NCBI GenBank assembly: GCA_019636345.1
Contig: JAHBXQ010000004.1
Span: 62,001-126,000, forward strand
Source: Pirellulales bacterium
GTDB taxonomy: Bacteria > Planctomycetota > Planctomycetia > Pirellulales > Lacipirellulaceae
Reading direction: 5' to 3'
Length of the DNA: 64,000 bases
Position 1 is the stretch's first letter. Each line of letters opens with the position of its first letter. The notes under the pieces were generated by a model that saw only the letters and a list, made by a program, of their open reading frames with translations, was not told the DNA's origin and did not search any database. Shown in pieces: positions 35,958 through 44,367 of the stretch. Both the position numbers and the translations under genes were made by a program.

Positions 35958-36998
35958 TTACTCCTCCTCCGCGTCCGAACGGAGCTTGACGCTGCAGCCT
36001 GTCGCCGCTGATTCGTACGCCGCCTCCACGAGCTCGAGCGTGCGCAGATTGTCGGCCGCGGTCGTCTCCGCGGGCGCCGTGGAGCGCAGGTCGGCGGTCA
36101 GATTCTGCAAGCACGGGACGATGCTCGCGTGAACCACGTCGTAATCGCGGTCGGCCCAGGGATACTGGTACGGCGCGTGACGTTTGACGTCGGTCAACTC
36201 CGACGTGGTCGTTCGCACCCAATAGTCGGGGCCGAGTTCGATCGATCCGCGTTCCCCCTCGATCAGCAGGAAGGTTTGCGGGAAGCGTTCGTTCTCCAGC
36301 CGGCTGGCGTAGCTCATTTCGCAATTCACCGTCGCCCCGCCGACGGTCCGGAGCATGACTGTTGCGACGTCTTCGCCGCGGATGCCCTGGTGAACCCGGC
36401 ACGTCTGGCAATACGCCGACTCGAATTCCCCGAACAGGAACCGCGCCGCATCGAGGACGTGCGTTCCGATGTCCATCAGCAGGAAACGTTCGAGACTTCT
36501 CAAAAACGGCTGGTTGTCAAAAACGGGGAAGCTGTTGCTGTACTGAATCCGGGCGCGAAACACCTTGCCGACGGCATTCGCATCGAGCGCCGCCTTCACC
36601 GCGCGCAGCGGGGTTTGCCAGCGCCAGTTTTCGTGGACCAGCAACCTTGTTCCCGCCTCGCGGCATGCGGCGATCATCGCTCGCACGTCGGCGGTCGACT
36701 CCGCCAGCGGTTTCTGGCAGATTGCGTCGAGCTTGTGCTTTGCGACGAGTTCGACGAAGCGCCGATGCGTGCCGACGTCGGTGACGACGTCGATGAAATC
36801 GAACTCCTCCGCGGCCAGCATCGTCTCGACGTCGTCGTAAGTCGCCGGCACGTCGAATTCTGCTGCCAGTCGATCGGCCTTGCCCCGCGTGCGATTCGCG
36901 ATGGCTGTGCAGCGGACTCCAGGAACGTGGCCCCACGCGGCCAACTGGTACTTGGCCCAGAATCCGGCGCCGATCATCCCGAATCGAAGCGTCTTCAT
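35958..36998 (-). CDS. apsD: D-apiose dehydrogenase (Gfo/Idh/MocA family)
   Basis: The protein (346 aa) has no signal peptide, unlike the other Gfo/Idh/MocA proteins of this window. The Rossmann start is RFGMIGAGFWAKYQLAAWG. The family catalytic motif is CQKPLAES, and HENWRWQTPLRA and LMDIGTHVLDAARFLFGE match my recollection of ApsD proteins. ApsD oxidises D-apiose to D-apionolactone with NAD. The gene sits between apnL (2-bp gap) and oiaK (4-bp gap), giving near-direct evidence of a shared pathway. Confidence 0.87.
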   Translation of the reverse strand: MKTLRFGMIGAGFWAKYQLAAWGHVPGVRCTAIANRTRGKADRLAAEFDVPATYDDVETMLAAEEFDFIDVVTDVGTHRRFVELVAKHKLDAICQKPLAESTADVRAMIAACREAGTRLLVHENWRWQTPLRAVKAALDANAVGKVFRARIQYSNSFPVFDNQPFLRSLERFLLMDIGTHVLDAARFLFGEFESAYCQTCRVHQGIRGEDVATVMLRTVGGATVNCEMSYASRLENERFPQTFLLIEGERGSIELGPDYWVRTTTSELTDVKRHAPYQYPWADRDYDVVHASIVPCLQNLTADLRSTAPAETTAADNLRTLELVEAAYESAATGCSVKLRSDAEEE

Positions 36999-37000
36999 GC

Positions 37001-38947
37001 TTAAGCATCCTCGCCGATGAGGTCGAACGTCGCGACGCCGTAGGGACCGATCGTCGTCGGGCGATCGACGGCGAAGCGGCTCCAGCGGTTGCGAAACTCC
37101 GCCGGTTGCCTCGCCGCCGACTCGGCCGTCCCTTCGTCGAGAAAACGACTCCGCACCATTCCAGCCTCAGCCGGAATTGCGTCGGTGAGATGAACGAGCG
37201 CGTCTCGCGGGCGCAGGTTGGCGACGATGAGTCGCTGCCGCATACAGCGCCGCAGGGCAAGGGCGTACAACTGCATCGGACTGCCGATCGACGTCGCGGC
37301 GAACTCGGCTCCTGCGAATTCGCCGATGTCGGCCAGCACGTGATACGCCGGAAACACGGCGCCAGGTTGCGAGGGGAACTTCTGCGGAAGCGGCGAGCCC
37401 GTCGCTCGTTCCATGAGCCCCCGCCAGCCGATCGTTTCGAAGTAAGTCAAGCGATCGGCGCCAGCGGCGGCCAACTCCCCGACGCTCGCCACGGTCCAGG
37501 CTGCGGCGAACGGCATGCGCTGACGCGGGTCGACAGAATCCGGAAGTTCCCCGGGCTGAGTCTGCCCATCCGTCGCTGTTGCGTTGGGATTGAACCGCGG
37601 CCGCAGGGTAATCGGCCCGACGACGATCGGCAACCCGCCGCTGAACGCCGCGGCGCTGCCGACGGTCGCTCCCTGCGCCTCGAGCGTCTCCATCAGCGAG
37701 GCGTCGTCGCATGCGTGCACTTGCGGATTGATCGAATAGCAGACCCCGTCCACCAGACGGAGATCGGGGCGCTCGCGATTCAGCTCGGCGAAGTACGCAT
37801 CCGTTCCGCCCAGGATCCGAGCGCCAGGCGCAAGCGGGCGCAAGTGCCGCCGCGCCGCCTCAAGGCACGTGGCCGGGCTCGCTTTCGAGCCTGAGCGGAG
37901 GATCAGCCAATTGGCGATCGACGACGGACGCGCCTGACAAGTCGCGGCCAAATCGGCAAGTTCCGCCTCGAAGTCGTTCGTCAAGACGATCGCGAGGTCG
38001 AGCGGAGTCTGGAGCGATTCCGACAGCTCGTGTGCCGTTCGCAGCCGCTCTGTCCAGTCTGCGTTCGTCATCGCGACTGCGTGTCGCAAGTGCCCTGGCC
38101 GAAGTTGCCGCAAGCGCCCGACCTCGTCGGCCGAATGCCCCGGAACGTCATCAGTGGTGCACAACCCGAGCGACGGCAGGCGGCGCCCGTCGAACCGCAG
38201 CGAGGGCAACCGCTCGCCCCGAGAGTGGACGTCCGCAGCGATCCGAGTCGGCGTCGCATGACGGCGGAGATCGCGGACAGTGATCCGCACCCTTTGCTCG
38301 ATCGTGCTTCCCGCCTCGACGACGACGGGAAACGGAAGCTCCAGCGGCGTGCAATAAGTCTTGTAGGACGCATCGGTCCAGTTTCGCTGATCTTCCATCT
38401 CAAACACGTCGCCGGCCAACGCGATTTCCACTTCGACTCCGCTGGGCAACGCATGGCGCAGCGCGGCGAATCCCCGCATCGGCTGGTGAGGAGAGATCGA
38501 CACGGGGAAGACGAACTCGGTTTCCCGCCCGTCGACCAGCAGCACGCGACACGTCTGTCCGGCGCATTCTCGCACCGGATGGAGCACGCAGAACCCGATG
38601 CGATTCTTGAGAAAGGTGCGCTCTGCACGCCCTTGCATGCGATACTCAATCTCTCCTCCGGCGCTTCCGACGATCCGGCCCGACCAGCGAAAGTCGATCT
38701 CCTCGGCCCGGCACTCCGCGTCGAACGTCGCTGTGAACGATCCGCCGTATTCCGTATTCTGCTGGTCGACGACCAGATTGGCGATTCGCGGCTCGATCGT
38801 TCCCCAATTCCGATCGCGCACCGCGACGTAGACGCCGCGGACGACCTCTTCGTCGCCGCAGCGCACGTAGCGCAGGCAACCGCTGGCAGTCTCGAAATGT
38901 GCCTGCAGCGGTCCCGCATTCAGTTGTCGTGTCGGGGCGGAGCTCAT
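37001..38947 (-). CDS. apnL: D-apionolactonase (probable)
   Basis: The protein (648 aa) has no signal peptide. The N-terminal beta domain begins LNAGPLQAHFETASGCLRYV and GVYVAVRDRNWGTI. A central TIM-barrel-like part includes ARILGGTDAYFAELNRERP and GVCYSINPQVHACDD, and a C-terminal beta domain follows. This size and plan fit ApnL, which opens D-apionolactone to D-apionate. It is placed between the ABC permease and apsD. I am confident of the assignment from context and N-terminal pattern, but I have not aligned it. Confidence 0.82.
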   Translation of the reverse strand: MSSAPTRQLNAGPLQAHFETASGCLRYVRCGDEEVVRGVYVAVRDRNWGTIEPRIANLVVDQQNTEYGGSFTATFDAECRAEEIDFRWSGRIVGSAGGEIEYRMQGRAERTFLKNRIGFCVLHPVRECAGQTCRVLLVDGRETEFVFPVSISPHQPMRGFAALRHALPSGVEVEIALAGDVFEMEDQRNWTDASYKTYCTPLELPFPVVVEAGSTIEQRVRITVRDLRRHATPTRIAADVHSRGERLPSLRFDGRRLPSLGLCTTDDVPGHSADEVGRLRQLRPGHLRHAVAMTNADWTERLRTAHELSESLQTPLDLAIVLTNDFEAELADLAATCQARPSSIANWLILRSGSKASPATCLEAARRHLRPLAPGARILGGTDAYFAELNRERPDLRLVDGVCYSINPQVHACDDASLMETLEAQGATVGSAAAFSGGLPIVVGPITLRPRFNPNATATDGQTQPGELPDSVDPRQRMPFAAAWTVASVGELAAAGADRLTYFETIGWRGLMERATGSPLPQKFPSQPGAVFPAYHVLADIGEFAGAEFAATSIGSPMQLYALALRRCMRQRLIVANLRPRDALVHLTDAIPAEAGMVRSRFLDEGTAESAARQPAEFRNRWSRFAVDRPTTIGPYGVATFDLIGEDA

Positions 38948-39016
38948 GAGGTCATGGCAGGCGTCAGGGGAGATCTCGGGGCAATTGCTGCAATTCGGAT
39001 TCGGGATCGGCGTCGT

Positions 39017-40030
39017 TCAGGAGCGGACCTCTCCGGGGCGAATCAGGGGGCGTCGTCCCCGATCGAGCCAAGCGGTTCGCATGCTGTCGGTCATCACTGC
39101 CGCGAAGATGATCGCGCTGGTGACGAGCGGGTAAGCGTATTCGCTGATTTCGAGATCGAAGCTCGGATCGGCGTCCAGGGCGTTCAGTCCGCTGTAGATC
39201 GTCTGCAGGAAGACGGCGCCCAGCACGGCCCCCAGCGCGCCGCCGCGCCCGCCGAACAGGCTCACGCCTCCCAACACGGCCGCGGCGATTGCCGTCAGTT
39301 CGCGTCCTTCGCCCAGCGACGGAGACACCGCATTGAGCTGTGACAGCGTGATCACGCCGCCCAACGCCGCAAACGCGCCGCAAATCGTGTGCGCCAAGAC
39401 GATGTTTCTCGTGACGTCGATCCCCGCCTCGCGGGCGCTTCGGGCGTTCTCGCCGATGGCGTACAACTGTCGACCGAAGGGCGTCCGTGTCAGCACGCCA
39501 TGGGCCAGCACGACGGCGATCAGCATGATCCCAATCGGGATTGGAATCCCGGCAATCGTTTCGGCGCCGATGACTCGAAACTCGTCAGGCAGCGCCATCG
39601 GTCGAGTACGGGTGATCCATAGCCCCGCGCCCCGTCCGACGAACAGCAGAGCAAGCGTCACGATGAACGGCGTCATCCGCAGACGCGTGATCAGCGTTCC
39701 GGCGATGGCGCCCCAGGACGCCCCGACAACGACCATCGTTGCAGCCGCGACCAAAGTCGTTCCCCCGCCGAGCAGCCACTGTCCCCCGATTGCCGCGGCC
39801 AGCAGCATCACGGCTCCGACCGACAGGTCGATTCCCGCGGCGATCAGCACGAACGTCATGCCGATCGCCGTGATCGCGTTCGACGAAGCGTGAGCAAGGA
39901 TCCGCGCCACATTGTCGGGAGTGCCAAACTGCGGCGACGCGGCGCAAAACGCTCCCCACAGCGCCACGAGCAGCAGCGCCGGCAGGACTCCGGAGCGGAA
40001 CGTCGATCGCAGCGCGGCGCGCTTGGTCAT
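39017..40030 (-). CDS. Ribose-type ABC transporter permease (RbsC family), second copy
   Basis: The protein (337 aa) is hydrophobic, with about 8-10 membrane segments, and is of the BPD_transp_2/RbsC type. Motifs include GIDLSVGAVMLLAA, TRNIVLAHTICGAFAALGG and ELTAIAAAVLGGVSLFGGRG. It forms part of an inner-membrane importer with the ATPase and the other permease. Its ATG overlaps the ATPase stop (ATGA), so translation is coupled. The C-terminus is somewhat extended (LDRGRRPLIRPGEVRS). Context suggests apiose or an apiosyl sugar as cargo. Confidence 0.9.
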   Translation of the reverse strand: MTKRAALRSTFRSGVLPALLLVALWGAFCAASPQFGTPDNVARILAHASSNAITAIGMTFVLIAAGIDLSVGAVMLLAAAIGGQWLLGGGTTLVAAATMVVVGASWGAIAGTLITRLRMTPFIVTLALLFVGRGAGLWITRTRPMALPDEFRVIGAETIAGIPIPIGIMLIAVVLAHGVLTRTPFGRQLYAIGENARSAREAGIDVTRNIVLAHTICGAFAALGGVITLSQLNAVSPSLGEGRELTAIAAAVLGGVSLFGGRGGALGAVLGAVFLQTIYSGLNALDADPSFDLEISEYAYPLVTSAIIFAAVMTDSMRTAWLDRGRRPLIRPGEVRS

Positions 40031-41544
40031 GTCAGCCGCTCCTCCCCGAACGCGACTCGCAGCAGTCGCTCGCGATCAAACTCGTCGCGCCGGGCTTCGC
40101 CGCGGACCTCCCCCGCGGCCATGACCAACAACCGATCGCAAAGGCCGATCAACTCCTCAAGTTCCGACGACACGACCAGCACCGCCGCGCCTCCCGCGGC
40201 CAGTTCGTGAATTTGCCGATAGATGTCCGTCTTGACGCCGACGTCGACTCCCCGCGTCGGTTCGTCCAACAAGATGACGCGGGGCCGAGCGAGCAGCCAT
40301 TTGGCGAGAACGACCTTCTGCTGGTTGCCTCCGCTTAGAGTCCGAACCGGTTGATTGGTCGTCGACTGAGCGCGGAGCTGCAAACTCTGCAGGACCGAGT
40401 TGCAGGCGGCGGTCGCTTTGTCTTGCCGATACCAGCCCAATCCGCGAGAACCGAAGCGGGGCAAGGCGACCAGCGACGCGTTGGCTACGGCCGAAGAATC
40501 CAGCAACAGCCCGTCGTCGCGGCGACTCTCAGTAACCAACGCCATGCCGGCGGCGATGCTGTGTCGCGGGCTTCGGGCCGCCGGGCGCCCGAACAACAGC
40601 ACCTCGCCCGACTGATGCGGCTCCAGCCCGAACAGAATCCGTAACAGTTCCGTTCGGCCCGAGCCCATGAGGCCCGAGACGCCGACGATTTCGCCCTGCC
40701 GCAATGTGAAGCTCACGTCGTGCACTACGCCCGGCTGCGTGAGATGCTTGACTTCGAGCGCAGTGTCGCCGAACTGCAGGGCGGTCCGCCGCGGGAACAC
40801 GGCGTCGATCGAGCGCCCGACCATCATCGAGATCATCCGATCGAGCGAGAACTCGGCGACAGGGCCGACTCCCTGCAACTCGCCGTCGCGCAGCACGGCC
40901 GTCGAGTCGCACAACCGACGCACGTCGGCCAGATTGTGCGAGATGTAGACGACCGCGACCCCGTCGCGCCGTAACGCATCGATGATGCCGAACAGCGTTT
41001 CGCATTCCGCCGCCGCCAAGGACGTCGTCGGTTCGTCGAGCAGGATCAACCGGGGGCGAGATTGCAGCGCCTTGGCGATCTCCAGGAGCTGCCGCTCGCC
41101 CGGCGTCAGCCGACCCGCCAGTCGGTCGACCGAGACGCGCAGTCCGACTCGCTCCAGAGCCGCCGTCGCCTGGCGTCGCAGTTCGCGGCGATCGACGACG
41201 ACGCGCCCCATTCCTCGGCGCACGGGGAAGTTGGCCAATCGCAGGTTCTCAGCCACCGAGAGATTGGCGAACAGATTCAGTTCCTGCCGGACGATCGCCA
41301 CTCCGGCGTGACTGGCGTCTGCGGCGGACTGCGGAGCGAACGGCTCGCCTCCCAAGTGCATCGATCCGCCGTCAGGGCTGAGCACGCCGCTGACGATGTT
41401 CATCAACGTCGATTTGCCGGCGCCGTTCTCGCCGACAAGTCCCAGCACCTCGCCGCGGCTGACGCCGAGCGTCACCCCGCGCAGCACCGGCACGCCAAAG
41501 AATTGCTTGTCGATTCCGTCAAGTTGCAGCGCCCAATCGGTCAT
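40027..41544 (-). CDS. Ribose-type ABC transporter ATPase (RbsA family, two ATPase domains)
   Basis: The protein (505 aa) carries two ATPase domains, as in RbsA/XylG. The first has Walker A VGENGAGKSTLMN, signature LTPGERQLLEIAK and Walker B LILLDEPTTSL. The second has the usual degenerate P-loop GLMGSGRTELLR, signature LSGGNQQKVVLAKWL and VILLDEPTRGVDVG. It powers sugar uptake by the two permeases. Its true start is ATG 41544, overlapping the upstream permease stop (ATGA). An open frame runs on to 42210, but this is the antisense-free shadow of that permease. Confidence 0.93.
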   Translation of the reverse strand: MTDWALQLDGIDKQFFGVPVLRGVTLGVSRGEVLGLVGENGAGKSTLMNIVSGVLSPDGGSMHLGGEPFAPQSAADASHAGVAIVRQELNLFANLSVAENLRLANFPVRRGMGRVVVDRRELRRQATAALERVGLRVSVDRLAGRLTPGERQLLEIAKALQSRPRLILLDEPTTSLAAAECETLFGIIDALRRDGVAVVYISHNLADVRRLCDSTAVLRDGELQGVGPVAEFSLDRMISMMVGRSIDAVFPRRTALQFGDTALEVKHLTQPGVVHDVSFTLRQGEIVGVSGLMGSGRTELLRILFGLEPHQSGEVLLFGRPAARSPRHSIAAGMALVTESRRDDGLLLDSSAVANASLVALPRFGSRGLGWYRQDKATAACNSVLQSLQLRAQSTTNQPVRTLSGGNQQKVVLAKWLLARPRVILLDEPTRGVDVGVKTDIYRQIHELAAGGAAVLVVSSELEELIGLCDRLLVMAAGEVRGEARRDEFDRERLLRVAFGEERLT

Positions 41545-42533
41545 GCGGCGTGTCCTCCCCGCAGTCCGGCGCGGTACGACTCCAGCGCGGCGACAAGCAG
41601 GATCAACGCCCCCTTGATCGTCAGGACGTGCCAGATTTGCAGATTGCCGAACAGATTGAGACTGTTGCCGACGAGCGTCAGAAACAGCGCGCCGAACGCC
41701 GCCCCGCGGACGCTGCCAGAGCCCCCTCTCAGGCTCGCGCCTCCGATCACGACCGCGGCAATGCAGTCCAGCAGGACGCTGGCCCCCACGAGGTCGGGCT
41801 TGCCGGTTTCGAGCCGCAACATGTAGATCACGGTCGCCACGGCGGCCATCAGGCCGCTGACAAGATAGGCGACCACGATCGTGCGCGTGACGGGAACCCC
41901 CGAAACCCGCGCCGTCGCCGCGTTTTGGCCGACAGCGTACAACTGACGCCCGTACACGGTGTGGGCGAGGAGCAGGTGAGCTGCGCCGCCGGCGACCGCT
42001 GCGACGACCACTGGCGCGGGAACGCCCAGCCACCGCGCAAAGCCCGCGTCGATGAAGCTTGCCGGAAGATTGCCGATCGGCTGCGACCGGGTTTGCCACT
42101 CGGCCAATCCGTCTAGGAACATCAGCGACGCGAGGGTGACGAGAAACGCCGGCATCTTGCCCCACGCAACGCTCGCCCCGTGTACTGCGCCGACAACCAG
42201 CCCTGTGCACGCCATGGCCAACAGCCCCGCCAGTACGCTCCCCCCCGGTTCGCTCGACGTTCCCGTCATCACCGTGGCGCCGACGACGCTGGCGTAGGAG
42301 ACCAGGGCGGTGAGCGACAGATCAATGCCGCCTGCGATTACGACGAACGTCTGCCCGATTGCCAGTACGGCCAATGGCGCCGCGCTGACGACGACGTCGT
42401 TCAAATTGTCCGCCGACAGGACCTCCGGCCGAAACGCTGCGACGACCGCCACGTAGGCGACGACCAGCTGCAACGCCAGCAGCGGCGAGGCCGCCTGTCG
42501 CCGAACGTACGCTTTGGCTGACGCATGGAGCAT
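41541..42533 (-). CDS. Ribose-type ABC transporter permease (RbsC family), first copy
   Basis: The protein (330 aa) is an RbsC-type membrane permease, with VIAGGIDLSLTALVSYASVVG, TRTIVVAYLVSGLMAAVAT and LDCIAAVVIGGASLRGGSG. Two different permeases in one operon suggest a heterodimer. It follows the binding-protein gene by 34 bp and overlaps the ATPase gene by 4 bp (ATGA). Confidence 0.9.
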   Translation of the reverse strand: MLHASAKAYVRRQAASPLLALQLVVAYVAVVAAFRPEVLSADNLNDVVVSAAPLAVLAIGQTFVVIAGGIDLSLTALVSYASVVGATVMTGTSSEPGGSVLAGLLAMACTGLVVGAVHGASVAWGKMPAFLVTLASLMFLDGLAEWQTRSQPIGNLPASFIDAGFARWLGVPAPVVVAAVAGGAAHLLLAHTVYGRQLYAVGQNAATARVSGVPVTRTIVVAYLVSGLMAAVATVIYMLRLETGKPDLVGASVLLDCIAAVVIGGASLRGGSGSVRGAAFGALFLTLVGNSLNLFGNLQIWHVLTIKGALILLVAALESYRAGLRGGHAA

Positions 42534-42567
42534 GGATGGAACCCCCTGAGAGACGGCGGGTCGTCGA

Positions 42568-43554
42568 TCAGGCTGAACTGGCCCCCCACATCCTCGTTTT
42601 GAGTTGGTCGAGGTTGCGCTGGTGGGCTACGAAACCCTCGTCGCGAATGAGCGTGGCCGCGTCGCGATCAGAGTCGAAGTTCAAGATCGCCGCCACCGAC
42701 TCGGCGCACTCGAAATACAGATCTTGCACGCCGTCCGCATCGAGGTACCCGTCGACGAGCATTCGGTACGCGGTCGAGTCGCCGTCGAACCCTCCCAAGA
42801 TGACATGCTCGGGATGGCCGATCCTGTGGTATTTGCCGACTGAACGCAGGGCCGAAACAAGCGACGGGAACAAGAAGTCCGACGAACTGAAAATGAAGTT
42901 GATTCCCGGATTCGCCGCCAGCGCAGCGGTTGCGCCTGCTTGGGCCTTCTCTTGATTCCAATCCGTCGGCACGCGGGCGACGACTTCGATCGCATCGGCG
43001 TGTGGCTTCAGCGCCGCGTCGAATCCGTCGCGACGCCCCACGGCGTTCATGTCGCCCAAATCTCCCAGCAGGATCATCGCTTGCGTTCGGATTCCGCGCG
43101 CGCGGGCGAGTTCGGCCATGTGAGTCACGGTGGTCTCGGCGATCGCCGCGTTGTCGGCCAATACCGCCGTGTACCGTCCCGCATTTTCAGCTGGCGGCCG
43201 GTTGTAAAAAACAATGGGAACCCCCGCACGATTCGCATGCTTGACCAGCGGCACGGCCGTGGTGGAGTCTTTCGGCGCCACAATAATCCCGCTCGCTCCG
43301 CGGCGGATGAAAGCCAGCACTTGGTCGAGTTGCCGACTGGCGTCCCCGTCCGCCACGGCTTCCAGGGCAGCCTGCCCCTGCTTCCTCAATTCCTGAAGAA
43401 AGATCCGAAAACTCGTCTCCCAGTACTCGGTCTGCAGCGTCTCGAAGGAAAGCCCGATCGTCGATTCGCTCGATCCCTTGAGCGGGTTGCCGCACCCAGC
43501 CAAACAGGTGGCGGCTAGACCGTGGACGAGCGCCGTTCGTCGAGTGATTGGCAT
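42568..43554 (-). CDS. Lipoprotein sugar-binding protein of the ABC importer (periplasmic-binding type 1)
   Basis: The protein (328 aa) has a lipoprotein/Tat-like signal (PITRRTALVHGLAATCLAGCGN; lipobox LAGC). The ribose-binding type-1 fold follows: QTEYWETSFRIFLQELRKQGQAA, FIRRGASGIIVAPKDSTTAV, ANRAGVPIVFYNRPP and ILGGFDGDSTAYRMLVDG. It is the first gene of the importer-apiose operon, 44 bp after the degenerate palindrome, so it should be GntR-controlled. Cargo is inferred to be apiose or an apiosyl sugar. ATG 43554 was chosen because it opens the signal peptide; no strong ribosome-binding site is seen. Confidence 0.9.
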   Translation of the reverse strand: MPITRRTALVHGLAATCLAGCGNPLKGSSESTIGLSFETLQTEYWETSFRIFLQELRKQGQAALEAVADGDASRQLDQVLAFIRRGASGIIVAPKDSTTAVPLVKHANRAGVPIVFYNRPPAENAGRYTAVLADNAAIAETTVTHMAELARARGIRTQAMILLGDLGDMNAVGRRDGFDAALKPHADAIEVVARVPTDWNQEKAQAGATAALAANPGINFIFSSSDFLFPSLVSALRSVGKYHRIGHPEHVILGGFDGDSTAYRMLVDGYLDADGVQDLYFECAESVAAILNFDSDRDAATLIRDEGFVAHQRNLDQLKTRMWGASSA

Positions 43555-43597
43555 ACCAAGTGACGGAAGAGAATTGGCCGGGAAGAGGTAGCGTCTA

Positions 43598-43653
43598 ACT
43601 GAGATGCCAGTAGACTGTGGCTGCATTCTAGGCGGGATTCGCCGCGCTCGCAA
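43598..43653 (-). promoter_or_regulatory. Importer-apiose operon promoter with degenerate palindrome downstream
   Basis: On the minus strand there is -35 TTGCGA (43648-43653), a 17-bp spacer and -10 TAGAAT (43625-43630). About 8 bp past the predicted start lies ACTGGCATCTCAGT (43598-43611), which keeps the outer arms of the palindrome found at gntR. An operator just downstream of the start would block elongation or open-complex formation. Confidence 0.6.
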
Positions 43654-44367
43654 GAACTTACGGCCGATTACCAGGGCCGATCAGTCAGATTTTTCGGGTC
43701 AAGGCCGTGAGAAAAACAATTCGCCTCGCCTGGGAATGGCATTCGAAAAGTGCCCCCTCCGGCGCAGAAATCGCCCAGCGCGAGTCGGATGAGGGCATGA
43801 AACCAAGCCTCCCCGCGTCGCCTCATGGGTTTCCGCGGTGCTTTGGGATTGTCGCCGGCTGCAGTCGTCCTGGCGTCAATCGCATGCGCCGGTCTCTTCG
43901 AGGCTGCGGCAGCGGGAACGAGTTGGTCGAGGGCGCCCCGGATCGCGTCCCGTTCCCGACAACAGGCAAGTCCGACTGCAGTACGGTTGCGTCTCTCCGA
44001 TAGCCAAGAACTGCCCCCGGCCTCACAGGGGGGCAGTTCCTCGGCGAGGAGGTTCGCCGCCAAGTCGGCGGCGACGGGAACCCCGCGGGTCGGGAAACAG
44101 AAAGGCATGACGCAAACGCACCCTGCCGACGCCGGGCCGCCAGGGTGCGAGAGGTCTTGAACGATTGCGAGGGTTCAGGCGGTTCGCCCGCCGCGACAGT
44201 GAATGCGGAGTGACGTCGTCCAAATAGTCGCCCTGCCAATTCCTCGCCTCAAGTCGCACATTTCTCAGGCCGCTTGCCCCAGCTTCCCCCTGCACCGTTG
44301 AATGATGAAAGTCGAACGCCTCCAACCTGCCATCGACCGTAAGCCGCCCCGGATGCAACGTTCACTG
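43654..44367. other. About 700 bp with no recognisable gene; one strong hairpin
   Basis: Apart from the importer promoter at its left edge, I find no gene here. Reading frames on both strands are short and low in plausible protein features. A hairpin with AACTGCCCCC and GGGGGCAGTT arms lies at 44009-44038. It has no T-run on the plus strand, so its role is unclear. Confidence 0.4.

Noticed and set aside
41545-42210. N-terminal extension of the sugar ATPase
   Set aside because: It overlaps the permease gene on the same strand in another frame. ATG 41544 with the ATGA overlap is the proper start.
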